Source: Nyssa sinensis
Taxonomy: Eukaryota > Streptophyta > Magnoliopsida > Cornales > Nyssaceae
Direction of reading: 5' to 3'
DNA: 64,000 nt
Assembly (NCBI GenBank): GCA_008638375.1
Contig: CM018035.1
Location: forward strand, 32,008,807-32,072,806
The notes under the pieces were generated by a model. The model did no database searches and had not been told where the DNA came from. It saw nothing but the letters and a program-made list of their open reading frames with translations. Within the stretch, counting starts at the first letter, position 1, and each line of letters opens with the position of its first letter. Position numbers and translations under genes: made by a program. This document shows, piece after piece, positions 22,451 through 34,981 of the stretch.

Positions 22451-24424
22451 ATTAGAATATATATATATATATATATAGGGTCCGACATAGCCTCATGAAT
22501 GCCCAATTATGGGTCTACTGGTCTGACAGCGCCCTTACGCGCCCAGGTCCGGCCTCAGCAAAATCACTGTATCCAGGATCTGCTGGTCTGACAGCACCCT
22601 CTCACGCCTTGGTCCAACCTCCCCAATCAATAAATCCATCAGAGTTCTGTATATATAACATGTCCCTCATGGACTAATCGTTAGGCTACTCCCATACATT
22701 GACCCGTAGGTCCTCAAGCATCTATGAATCAAACGGACGTTGTGACAGATCACAACTCCAGGTACTCAATAATATCATGATTATCATATGTCCACAGGCG
22801 ATGTACATGTTGTGGAAACATACAAACTAGCATGGAAATGTCATATGATCAACAAGGATATCAGTAAACATGATCTCAATGAATCAACAATAGAAGCTAG
22901 TAACAAATCATGGAAATCAATATCATCAGGCAGGTATAGAATACACACTAGCAGCATCAAAAAGTGAATGTGACATGGCTATGAGTAACACATGATAGAG
23001 TTCGGGTTTACTTATCTTAAGTTTTTAATACTGCATTTCCATCCGATTATCAGAATAGCTTTCCATAGCTCTCTTTCCATTTCCCGTCATTTGAATGATC
23101 CTATAATCACGGATTAAAAATATATAGCACATTGAATAGTATTTATTTCATCTTTATACTTCTGGTAAACTTACTAAGTCATAAGGATGTATTCGTCATT
23201 TTTTAATTTATTATCGGGTCTTATACATGGTCTTATACATAAGCTTTTGAGTCTTTTGGATCTTATTTGGTATCTGTTTTAGATTATCGGGACGCATCAG
23301 TCATTTCTTATTTTATACTTTGACTGTTCCGGAATCTTATTTCAACACTCAATTTCCACAATTATGCTTATGACAGTCAATTATATCAGATTGGCCCTCT
23401 TTTAGAATTTATTCGGCCTTTACTTTGTGCTTTCTATGCTTAGGGGTATTTTGATCATTTTACATTTTATGAAATTCTTGACCCCGAATCATTATTTAGT
23501 CATTCATACAAGTTCACAATTATTTGAGCCTCCATTGGTATCAATTTCTTCTAATTCGGACTTATTTGGGCTTCGTATTGTATTAGGGGTATTTTGGTAA
23601 TTTTACATCTTATTGTGGGACCACCCCGAAGTCCCCGGATGTCTAATTTTACATTTTCATTGTGTTCGGAATGTTCAAAAATGTTATGCTAGCCTTTTCT
23701 GGATCTCTATTTGGACTTTATTTGCTTTATTTATGGCCCAAGGGTAAAGTAGTCATTTTACCCTATTTACAAAATAATTTAATTAATAATTTATTTTTCC
23801 AAGGGTTTATTTGAATAACTTTCTCAAAGGTTGGGCTAGAACAGAATTCTTCAAAATGTTGGGGTTAAATCGCAATTTAGTAAAGTTAGGGTTTAATTTC
23901 TTTTCATTTAAACCCCTGAACCATTGGGTTCTTGGGTTAAAACCATAGACTGGCCCAAAGAGTCTGTGAACTAGCCGGTTCACCTCATCTGTGAACCAGA
24001 GTAGAATATTCGAATGTCCTATCTTATCTATGGTTTGGTTATCCTAAACCTGATTTTTTATTTATTAACCTCACATCCAAACAAGCTAGATGACCTGTTA
24101 AAATAAAACTTACGACTCCAAAACGATACAGTTCCATTAATCTGGATTTGCGTTAGGTCAGGTCCCGACCCGACCCAAGGTCTGACCCAACAGGCTAAAA
24201 AGGAGCCGTCTTCCCCACGTTTTTCCAGCCACTATTCCGTCATTTTCCCGACTCCTTCGTCGGAGCTGCGCATGCTTCTCTACTGTTTCTTATGATTTCG
24301 ACGTCCGTTTTTCAAGGTTTTTATATCAAATCGATCCTAGGAACCTCAAAAAATCATTTGGGATTGTTTTAAACCTTAGAAAGTGCAGTTTCTGACACCC
24401 ACATGACTTTTTTGGCCATACACC
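22451..24424 (-). mobile_element. 5' LTR copy B, segment 2 of 4
   Basis: Resumes the match to copy A (from about 600 to 2610) after the solo LTR, with the TA run followed by AGGGTCCGACATAGCCTCAT. The identity is easy to follow by eye, with scattered substitutions and short indels. It stops at CATACACC, where copy A has CATGCACTGATTG, because a second solo LTR was inserted. Confidence 0.9.
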
Positions 24425-25676
24425 TATCACATCTCGAACCCCACCCTACGCGGACGTCGATGACGTGATGCCGGTTAGCCACCTTGCCAGTTTGCCGACC
24501 AACAATGCGACCAACCAAAGGCAAACTTCTGAACTTAACGATAAATTGCATTCCAAATGTAGGGTCAAAGCAGCAGAATTTAAAACTTTTTTCATCTCGG
24601 GAATGCAACTCATTTATAAATACCATAGAGGTATGTACCACAGAGCAAGTCTAACACCAAATAGCTAATAAATCTAACCACAGAACACGTCTATAATCAG
24701 ACATATAACACAGAGCACATTTAATATCTCTAGAGTACCATTACCATGAGCCATGTGTCAATATATCTAATGCCTATCAATCACATCAATCAAATCATGT
24801 CACTCACCTGAATAACCAGATTCAATCCATGAGAGTCCAAGTCTCCACAAATCAGTGCCATCAAATCCTTTACTTGGAATGCCTCACCACCTACGAGTAT
24901 CATCTCCTTGTGCCTTCTAATCCAATGGAGATAAATCCTGAAAAATGTTAGGATAATGGGGTGAGCTTAAATAAGCCCAGTAAGTAACACAAGTTCCCTG
25001 TCATGGGTTTCAAAACCAGTTCTTGCTTATAAAACACATGGATAGTTCAGTGATTTTAGAAATAGCAGTTTTATAAATCCACTTTAAATGCAGTTTAGTA
25101 GAATAAAACAGGATTGAACTAAATACAACAACATATTAGAACAGATAGAACAGTACAGGACGCCTAGTATATCAATCAGGAGCATAGGCAAACAAATCAA
25201 AGAATAGAACAGGTCAAGACGGAACAAAATCATGCCATGTGTAATGTAGTACAAAAGGGTATGCATTTAGGTATACGCATTTAAACAGTATAGCATATAA
25301 AATGGTACAATGAATCAAAGTGTAGTATCTAGACTGTGTAACTTATACACCAAGTCAGAAGTTCCAAGTTACTCAAAAACTGTTCGCTTATCTCCTTGTA
25401 CAAATAATCAGATAACCTCCAGATACGTTAGGCATCTCCATGCATATCCTGAATAATCATCATCAATCACAGACAAATCAGAATTCATCCATTCATGTCT
25501 TATTTATCATCTTAGGCGTCTATCGGATTACCTAAGATAGCCTAATAGCCTATTGCCCTTTCATTGGGTTTCATCCGAGGCTATTTCATTCTTTAATTAG
25601 GCTTAGTAATTATCAGGGTTATAATCTAACTCATTTGGACTTCAATCGTTATCAGTTAAGTAAATAATTCAACCTT

Positions 25677-26820
25677 AGGGGCAAAATAGTAATTTTACCA
25701 TCCTTGTCCCGGACCCTGTCGTGGTCCTCAGAATAGTCCACATATCTTAAATATAAAGTTCTAAATCTTTTGGACTCTAATCGTTATTAGTTAAGTACTT
25801 ATTTAACCTTAGGGGCAAAATAGTAATTTTACCATCCTTGTCCTGGACCTTGTCGTGGTCCTCAGAACAGTCCACATATCTTAAATATAAAGTTCTAAGT
25901 CTTTTGGACTCCAATTGTTATCAGTTAAGTACTTATTTAACCTTAAGGGCAAAATGGTAATTTTATAATTCTTGCCCCAGACTTTACCGTGGTCCCCAGA
26001 ATGTTCCATATATCTCATATATAAATTCTTAAGTCTTTTGTACTTCATTTGGTCTTTGCTTTTGGTCATTGGGACATATCGGTCATTTCTTATTTTATAC
26101 GTTGACTGTTCCGGAGTCTTACTTAGCCCTTCGATTTCCATAATTATGCTTATGACAATTTATTGGATCAGATCGGCCTTTATTCGGCCTCTACTTTGCA
26201 CTTACCATGCTTAGGAGCATTTTGGTCATTTTACATTTTGTAAGATTCTGACCCCGATTCATCATTTAATCATGTGTACAGTTTCACGAGTGTTTGGGCT
26301 TCTATCGGTATTAATTTTGTCCTAATCGGACTTCATTTGGACTTCATATGGCATCAGGGCATTTTGGTAATTTCACATGTTGTATGGCTAAACTTTTCGG
26401 GACCTCAATTCATAAAATGGACCTCACCATTAGGTCCAGAGTGTTCGACATAGTTAAATTGGACTATCTTTTTTGTTTATTTAACCCTGGGTATCATCAG
26501 GGGCAGTACAGTCATTTACCCTTTGCGTGTCTATATTTTTTTGGACTTAATTTCACAAATCGGACTTCACCGTTGAGTCCAGAATGCCCAACATAATCAA
26601 AATGGACTATCTTTTATTTCTAGTTGGCCCTAGATATCATCAAGGGTAGTACAGTCATTTACTATTTACGTGTCTTTATTTTTTGGGACTTAATTTTCCA
26701 AATCGAACTCCACCATTGAGTCCGGAATGCCCGAGATAGTAAAAATACACTGTTTACTTATTTAATTTGGGCTTCGTTTGAGTCATTTAGTATCCAAGGG
26801 TAAAATAGAAATTTTATCCT
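25677..26820. repeat. Nine degenerate repeats of about 143 bp inside an LTR
   Basis: A motif like AGGGGCAAAATGGTAATTTTAC starts at 25677, 25811, 25945, about 26069, 26213, 26356, 26499, 26642 and 26796, giving spacings of 124-154 bp. Between motifs the units share phrases such as TTTTGGACTTCATTTGG and CACCATTGAGTCCAGAATG. Equivalent but more decayed series are visible in the other giant LTRs (for example 1340-1910, 23190-23770, 31870-32580, 47310-48300). Confidence 0.75.
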
Positions 26821-28418
26821 TTTAATAAAATAATTAAATAAATTATTTTATTAATTATTTTTTCTTCAAGGGGCTATTTGAATTTATCTTTTAAAATCTG
26901 GGCCAGAATAGAGATATTCAAAATAGTTGGGGTTAAAACATAATTAGGAATAGTTCTGGTCTAACTTCCTTTCATTTTAGCCCTTGAACTGTTGGGTTTG
27001 TTTAATTAAACCCTAGACTGGACTAGATATATGGTGAACCAGCCGGTTCAGGCTAAGCCAGAGAATCGGAATACGATATCCCCCTTAATCCCCTTATCCG
27101 TGTTTAGGCTATCTGCAGTTCCCAATTTTAATTTTATAGTCCTGTAACCAAACAGGCCAACTTTAGTTTTTAATTTAAACCTAACGACGCCGTTTCATTA
27201 ATACGGTGGCTTGCCCACGGTTCAACACGTGTCTGAGTCGATATGGTGGGTCTGGCCGAGTTGGACGAGTCGACTCAACGACTCGTCGTCTTCTCTATCG
27301 CACAGGGCTACTGTTGCCCTAATTTTCGCTTTCAAACTCCTCCAATTTCGTGCATTTCGAGGCTGATTTGATCTTTGTTTTCAGGTGGTATGGGCTACTG
27401 AATGTTTAAGAAACATTTTGGCATTCATTTTAAGCCTCGAATCAAGCTCGAGAAGCCATTGTGGGTTGGATAGTCGCGACCTACAACTGGCTTGTACGCG
27501 CTCGTTTCTGACCCAAATCTCATGGGGTTTCTTTGATTGGGTTCTATTCTTCATGAGGTTCAAGCCCCCACTTTTAAAATCAAGTTTTGGGGCAGTTTTG
27601 TGACATTAGCTCTAAAAATGCAAATGGTATTTTGAAGGCCTTTGTCTAGGCTTCTAGGTCGCGGAATAGGGTTTTTGAGACCCTCAAAGGGTCTAGTTTA
27701 GGGCTTAACGAGCCAGACTTCGCGTGGCTTTAGTCGGTTCAGACCTACTCCAATAGTGACCCATTAATGGCGGATCTTCATGGTTTAGGGTCTCTCAAGC
27801 CCTATTGGCCTTCTCAATTAGTTTGTAACAGTCCCTCGGTGTCCATTTAACTTATGCATGCAATCTAGATGCTACACAAAGCTGAAACAGAGAAGGAAAA
27901 TAAAGGAGAAATTTTGAGTTTTGATGCCTTATACCTTCAATCGGCTTCCCCCTTCCTCCTAGGCTCAATATGGGGCCTTCAGTTGCCTCAGTTCCAGTCG
28001 TGTACCTCTCAGTCCCTTCCTCTTTTGTGCACCTCCAATGGAAACACCATGCACACACAATCTCACACACAATGTGTCTCTCTCTAGCAGTTCACATGCA
28101 CACAGTTGCACTCACACACAGGAGTTCACTCACTCAGTTTGAGTGCAGAACACACATGCACTTTCTTTGGAGGGTCCCTAGGTGTATATATATATATATA
28201 TATATATTATAGCATTCCTTTGCATATACATAAATATATAGATGCATGTATATATCAGAAATTAGGTGGGATCGTATGACTGATGTAGGAGTTGAGGTGA
28301 GATGATGTGAGCAAATGATGAGGGATTTGCATGTATGGCCATTGGCTAGCTTGGGAGGTGGCCTTGGTTAAATTGGGTTCATATACAATTATGTTGTATA
28401 TTTAGAGACAAAGTTGTT

Positions 28419-28491
28419 GGCAGCCCACTTGGTAATTTTTGGGTACTTAAAATCTTGCCCCACTTGGTCAAGGGTTCAAATCCCCTTGGCC
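28419..28491 (+). other. tRNA-like hairpin module, antisense to its LTR
   Basis: TTGGCAGCCCACTTGGTAA is followed by GGTCAAGGGTTCAAATCCCC. GGTTCAAATCC at 28473-28483 differs from the polymerase III B-box consensus GGTTCGANTCC at one position. The flanking bases form a 9-bp stem with one G-T pair (28466-28491). The A-box part is weak. The module lies in the U3 side of the LTR, opposite to the LTR's own direction. Confidence 0.6.
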
Positions 28492-28911
28492 TCACCATTG
28501 CCCCTTTTTCCACATTTTGGGCTTAGGCCTCGTTTGGCTGGCACATAATTATGTTTCAGCTATTTCCTTTCTAAATTCTTTTCTGTTGCTCCTTTTTTGA
28601 AACGGTTTCTTCTGAGGGTTTCGTATTTCAGTTAGCTTCGATGTCAAAGGCCCCGTGTCAGTTATTATTCATTTGTGGCCATCATAGTTTGCTAATTCGA
28701 GTTTTCACAGTGTAAAAATGACATCATTTCACCTAATTAATTGGTAATTAGGTTCGGGTATTACACCCTCCTCTCTTGACGTGTCTAATTATTTTATTGG
28801 TCTATTGTGATAGTCAAGAGATTCTGGATTAATTTTCTTAATTACTCTTTATTTCAGTTCTAATTAATAATTAGTTTGCTAATTATTAATTAATCAGGTC
28901 GGGGTGTTACA

Positions 28912-30154
28912 CACCAATGGGCCATAAAATGGTTATTTCTAGACCATTTTTCTTAATTCCAACTGTTTGGATTCCTGGAAAGATTTTATGCTTGCTTTTA
29001 GTCACAAAACCCAGATTAGTTCACTTTGAAATTCTCCTAATTTTGGCCGTGAGTTACAGACTGTTTTTCTTGGATTTTCTTTCAGTTTTTTCCTCCGAAT
29101 TTTAGTTCCTAATTCTATGCAGAACACAAGAGGAGGAATTGGATACATACCTTGGTCTAATCCCAGCTTTCTGAAATTTTCCTTTTTCCTCCATCCATGG
29201 TGAAATTGTACGGCTGCAGCAGTTTCTCTTTCTAAACTTTCTTGCTTCTGCTTTTGTCTTCCTTCTCTCTAATTTCTTGCTCTTTTTCTCTTTTTTCTTT
29301 GTCTCAGTTTTTGATTGCTTAAGTTGGCTGCAGCCATATCTATATATATATGTATAGCAGAATTCTCTAGATTTCCATCAGTTGGCTGTCATCGGTAGCT
29401 TCCTGAGGTGCTAGAAGGTTCTTGATTTCCATGGATGTATCTATATACATATATATAAAGATGTATAGGTGGTTGTTTTAGTTGCTTCAAGAAGCTTCCT
29501 GAATTCTCTATTATATATATATATATATATATTTCTATATATGTATATATATAGGTATATATATATATATCTATCAGCTTTTAGCCCCCCACTTTGTCAT
29601 ATATGTTGGTTGCTTCATTTTTTTCTAACTTAAATTTGTCCAGCAGGTTCCAATGGCTTCTTTTGGGTTCAGAATATAAATATAATATATTTATCTTATA
29701 CATAAACATAATAGTATACATACACATACCAATATATCTACACATGGTGTATGTGTATAAGAATATTTTTTGGTATATCTTACCATATTTAATATTTTTT
29801 TTTCATAAAATATTAATTTATGAAATGCTGGTAAATTTAGCTTAAAGTTGGGGCTCGGTATCATCGCTATGTATTTTATCGATTTTGGGTCGCCATTAGT
29901 ACTTTATTTTATATGCATACATATAGCATGTCGACATCCTCCCACACGCACCATTACACGAACCGACACACACCTTTATATATACACATATTACCATATA
30001 TATGTACACCTATATATATATATATAGGACACTCATACACACAGCAGCACTTATACATATATATATATAAACACACATATATACATTAGTATACACATAC
30101 TTATACATATAGCTTCACATATACATTCATATACTAACATATATGCATATATAT
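28912..30154 (-). mobile_element. 5' LTR copy B, segment 3 of 4
   Basis: Continues the match to copy A (2615-3640) after the second solo LTR, including the TA microsatellites and the phrase GCTTCAAGAAGCTTCCTGAATTC. The match to copy A ends near 29915 at TTTATATGCATA. From there to 30154 the sequence is TA/CA microsatellite with no counterpart in copy A. Confidence 0.85.
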
Positions 30155-33100
30155 TGTCACGACCCGAAACCCACCCTACGCGGATTCCAAGGACAGTGAT
30201 GCCAGTTGGCCACCTTGCCGATTTTCTCCACCGATAGTGCAACCAACCTAAGGCAACTTCTAAACTTTACAATGAATTGCATTCTAAATGTAGGGTCAAA
30301 TCAGCGGAAATTAAAACATTTTATTTCATAAATGCAACTCATCCAAATACATCAGAGCACGTCTAGAATCAGTTGCCAAATATCTCTAGAGTATCAATGT
30401 ACATGCTCCAATGCATCCATTCTATATCAATGAATTACTTAAAGCGGAAGTTACACCAATACAGTTCAGCTAATCAAACTCATCTCCAATGATCAACAAT
30501 CAGAATGTCTCCAAGTACAATTTAATCATAGTGATCCAACATACTAGACTAACCTCATCACTAATGATGTAACATTATAATACAATTGTGAACTTAACCT
30601 TACAGAGTACGTAGTTAACTTGACTTGGAGTTCATCTCGTCAATGTAAAGTCCCTTCCTCTATCATGAGTCAAGATCAGTCTAAGAAGTAGGTATGAGCA
30701 AATACCAATAAAGTGTGATATATCAATGTCAGAACAGAAGACATGATAAAAGTCACTAATAGCCAGTCACCAATGTATAAATCGATAGAAATGACCCTCA
30801 AGTCCTATGGGCATATCCCAAGGAGAGTACACAAAACCACAACAAGGAATAGCCAATAATGTGTTGCCAAAATTAGAAAACGTCTACGTAGGCATGTCAT
30901 CATGTCAAATAGTACAACAAGGGGTATTCCAAGGAAAAGCTCTTAAGCATATCAAGAATCCAAGGAATATGATGTCAATAATGCTCAAAGGTATATAACA
31001 CATTGAAAACCAAAAGCATATCATATGAGAGATAAAAGGAACTGTCTGTTAGATGCTATCTGTTAGGGCCCGGCATACCCTTTCGTGCTTACAGCATAGC
31101 GCTATCAACTTTTCGTGTCCTCCAGGACTCAAGTCGTAATTCATGTCTCGCATGACTACGTGTCGATCGTGCGAAGTGACGCTCACACCCACGTGTAGCC
31201 CGGTCATGCGATGTGACGCTCACAACCACGTGTAGACTATCAGCATCTTGCCTCTAAGGGCTAAAGTGTGTAACAAGTCAAATACTACCACGGGAAAATC
31301 AGGTCATGCATAGATAAATTTCACGAGTTATGGAGTAATACTTTTCTTATCATGTAACATATACTGTTAGTATTCGAGCATCAAAGAAATACGTATAAAT
31401 CATATCAGGGTATCGACATGCAATCACTCATCGAGTCCACAAGATAGAACAATATCAATTGTGGAGATCAAGACATATCAGATAATGGAGTACAAGGTGG
31501 CAGCATGAAGAAAGAACTGTGACATGGCTAAGGAAAGACCGCATAACAAAGTCCAAGTTTTACTTAAAACTGTTACGCTGATCTCCAGTTACAGTTACTC
31601 TGATAGTCTCCCGATTTGTCAGGCACATCATTGCATATCCTGAATAATCATCATTAATCACAACCAGATCAGAATTTATTCATTCATGTCTTGTTCATTA
31701 TCTTAGGAATCTATCTGATGGCCTAACTAGGTCCATTGGCCTATTACCCACTCATTAGGTTTCAACTTACGCTTTTAAGTTCCTTAAGTAGGCTTGGTAG
31801 CTGTCAGAATAATATTTTAAGTTATTTTGACTCCAGTCGTTATCAATTAAGCACTTATTTGCCCTTAGGGGCAAAATGGTAATTTTTTTATTTTTGTCCC
31901 GGACCCTATCATGGTCCTCAGGATGGTCCACATATCGTATATATAAATTTTTTAGTCTTTTGGACTTCATTTGGTATCTACTTTTGACCATCAGGACACA
32001 TCGGTCATTTTTTTTTTATTTTATACGTTGACTGTTCCATAGTCTTATTTAGCCCTTCGATTTTCATAGTTATGCTTATGATAATTTATTAGATCGGTTG
32101 ACCTTTATTCGACCTCTACTTTGCAATTACCGTGCTCAAGGGTATTTTGGTCATTTTACGTTTTGTGAAATTCTGACCCCGATTCGTCATTTAATTATGT
32201 GTACAGTTTTACGAGTATCTGGGCTTCTATCGGTATCAATTCCGTCCCAATCGAACTTCATTTAGACATCAGGGGCATTTTGGTAATTTCACATGTCATA
32301 GCTAAATCTTCGGGGCCTCAGTTCATAAAATGGACCTCACCATTAGGTCCAGAGTATCTGACATAGTTGAATTGGACTATCCTTTATATTTAATTGGCCC
32401 TGGGTATCATTAGGGGCAATTCAGTCATTTACCAATTGCGTGTCTGTATTTTTCAGAACTTGGTTTCACAATTCGGACTCCACCATTGAGTCCAGAATGC
32501 CCGAAATAGTAAAAATACACTATTTGTTTATTTAATTTGGACTTCGTTTGACCTCTTAAATGTCTAGGGGTAAAATAGTAATTTTACCTAATAAATAATT
32601 AAATAAATTATTTTATTAATTATTTATTTCCCAGGGGCTCGATTGAATTAATTCTTAAAAATCTGGGCCAGAATACAATTTCCAGAATTTGTTGGGGCTA
32701 AAACATAAATAGGCAAAGTTCTGGTTTATTTAGGATTAAAATAAACCCTAAACCAGTTGGTTTTTAACTGGAAACCCTAAACCGGTCTGGCACCATTGCG
32801 AACCAACCGGTTCAGTTAGTCCAGAGAACCGGATTAACATATCTCTTATTCCCCTTATTCCGGTTTTAGGCAATCCTTTATCCAATTTCTAATTTTATAT
32901 TCCTACAACCAAACAGTACATTTGACCTGTTAATACACCTAACCTTAAAACAACACAGTTCGATTTACTCCATTTTTTTGCGTTCGGTTGGATCCTGATC
33001 TGACCCGACCCAGGTCCGGCCCAAGGGTCTTAAACACGACCTGTCTTTTTCACGACAATTCGGTCGTCTTCTCCGGCCAGTCCACCGGAATTTCTACAGT

Positions 33101-34659
33101 ACCCCAACTGGTATATGCCATTTCGGACGTTGATTCCTCCTGTTTTTCTATTGATTTTTGCACTAAAGCAATCCTAAGACATTTAGAAAATGTTTGGGAC
33201 TGTTTTGAGACCTCAAAATAGCTCGGTTCCTGACATCCGACCCAGTTTTTCGGCCAGAATATTCTCACCCTAACACGGCCATTCCTTGATCATTTTGTGC
33301 GTGATTTCTTTGGTTGCAATCCTCAGGTCACAAGACTCCATTTACAATGCATAAATATCGGTTTATGGCCTTATATATATAGGTTCTATTTTTGGCCATG
33401 GACTGTAAATAGGATTTTCCTTCCTATCTCTTGACTATTTCAAATTATTCCAATGGATTTGAAATCCTGGGAGGGTCTGGTTTCAGTCTTAAATGGAAGA
33501 AGGGAGTTCTGCTTCGGTCGATTCAGACCCAAGCTTTAAGGTGGTCGTCCATGGAGGTTGGTCGTACGGTTCACCATTTTTAGTCATCTAGGGTCCAGTT
33601 TTTTTTTTTCCTATTTCTTACCCTCATCATTTTAGTTACATGCATGCGATTTAACAGGGCTTAAATGACTGAAACAGTAAGCAAAGAAAAGGAAATTTTT
33701 TCTAGGTTTCGGCATTTACCTTGGTCGACCACTACTCCCTCATTGGCTCAATATGGGGTCCTTGGCCACCTCAGTTCAGTCAGGATACCTCTTAGTATCC
33801 TTTCTCCTTCATGGTGCACCTCCATGTAAACACCATGCACACATCACGCTTGTACACACAAGCTCACACAATGTCTCACATGGACTCTCCCTCTTCATCA
33901 TTTTCTCTCTACATCACTCTCTCTCTACTGATTTCTTCACAGACACACACACACACACACACCTAGGTTCTGATCCCCCAACCCTTCACGAAATGGATAG
34001 ATATACAAACATATTTTATGTCTTATTTTAGCTGCATGTTATATAATTGGTGGGGGGGGTGGTGGTCCAATGAGGGGCTACCACCTCATTTTGATAATAA
34101 GATTTTATGCATTATACAATACATATATACATATCCTGTGTATATTATAGTACAAAAGTGCTTGTGGGCCAAGTGGTATATTTTTTGGGACTTTAAAACC
34201 TTGTTTCACTTGGTCAAGGGTTCAAAACCCCTTGACCTCACTTTTGCCAGTTTTCTTCTCATTTTATGCTTATGCCTTGTTTGGCATGCTCAATTCATCG
34301 TTTTGGCTTTTTCCATTATAATTTCTTTTCTGTTGCTCCTTTTGCAAAACGGTTTCTTCCAAGGGTTTTGTATTTCAGTTAGCTTTGATGTCTCAGGCCC
34401 CGTGTCGTTTATTATTTACTTGGGATTTCCGTAGTTAGCTAATTCGAGTTTCGTTAGTGTTAAAACGACATTATTTCACCTAATTAATTGATAATTAGGT
34501 CTGGGTGTTACACCCTCTTCTCCAGACATGTTTAATAATTTTATCAACCTATCGTAAGCATCGCGATATATCTGAGTAATTTTTCTTAATTACTCTTTAT
34601 GTCGGTTCTAATTAATAATTAGCAACTAATTATTAATTAGGCAGGGTCGGGGTGTTACA
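30155..34659 (-). mobile_element. Solo LTR (TGTAACACC type) nested in copy B
   Basis: On the minus strand it starts TGTAACACCCCGACC and ends GGGTTTCGGGTCGTGACA. The flanks are TATAT on both sides (30150-30154, 34660-34664), within a TA-rich target. Length is 4.5 kb. A GC-richer stretch at 31070-31250 holds the repeated phrase GTGACGCTCACA with CACGTGTAG. The tRNA-like module is at 34164-34237. No protein-coding frame is recognised. Confidence 0.88.
34164..34237 (+). other. tRNA-like hairpin module with A-box and B-box-like parts
   Basis: The best preserved copy of the module. GTGGGCCAAGTGGTA at 34164-34178 resembles the A box of class-II tRNAs (TGGCCGAGTGG). GGTTCAAAACC at 34219-34229 resembles the B box, about 50 bp downstream. 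GGTCAAGGG and CCCTTGACC around it pair perfectly over 9 bp. Polymerase III activity is unproven; no anticodon arm can be assigned. Confidence 0.62.
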
Positions 34660-34981
34660 TATATATATATATATACATACCCATATATATGTATATATAT
34701 ATATACACACACACACACTCATACATATTATATACCCGCACATATATTTACACATATACTAACATATATACATATATATATACATACCCATATATGTATA
34801 TATATACGCACATATACGTACACATACATCGATACCAACTCATGACTTGCTTGAGTATTACCTAAGTACTCGGGCCTGTTCGTATTCCATAATCGGGCTA
34901 TTCATTTTATATCATAAAACAAACCCTAATAGCTTTGGTTTACAGTGGTTGCCAAGTTACATTTTGGGTTGGGGTATTACA
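34660..34981 (-). mobile_element. 5' LTR copy B, segment 4 of 4 (U3 end)
   Basis: TA/CA microsatellite, then unique sequence ending GGGTTGGGGTATTACA, the complement of the LTR start TGTAATACCCCAACCC. This closes copy B and hence the left element. The last 320 bp do not match the end of copy A, though short phrases recall the start of the LTR at 14454. See findings. Confidence 0.65.

Larger units (their letters stand above)
24425..28911 (-). mobile_element. Solo LTR (TGTAACACC type) nested in copy B
   Basis: On the minus strand it starts TGTAACACCCCGACC and ends GGTTCGAGATGTGATA. The flanks read ACACC on the left and CACCA on the right, a 4-5 bp duplication, and copy A (2600-2630) runs through without it. 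Length is 4.49 kb. It holds nine degenerate repeats of about 143 bp (25677-26820) and a tRNA-like module (28419-28491). No coding frame, primer site or polypurine tract is seen. Confidence 0.88.

Noticed and set aside
34164..34237. A functional tRNA gene
   Set aside because: Only A- and B-box-like parts and a T-arm-like hairpin are present; acceptor and anticodon stems cannot be formed, so it is annotated only as tRNA-like.
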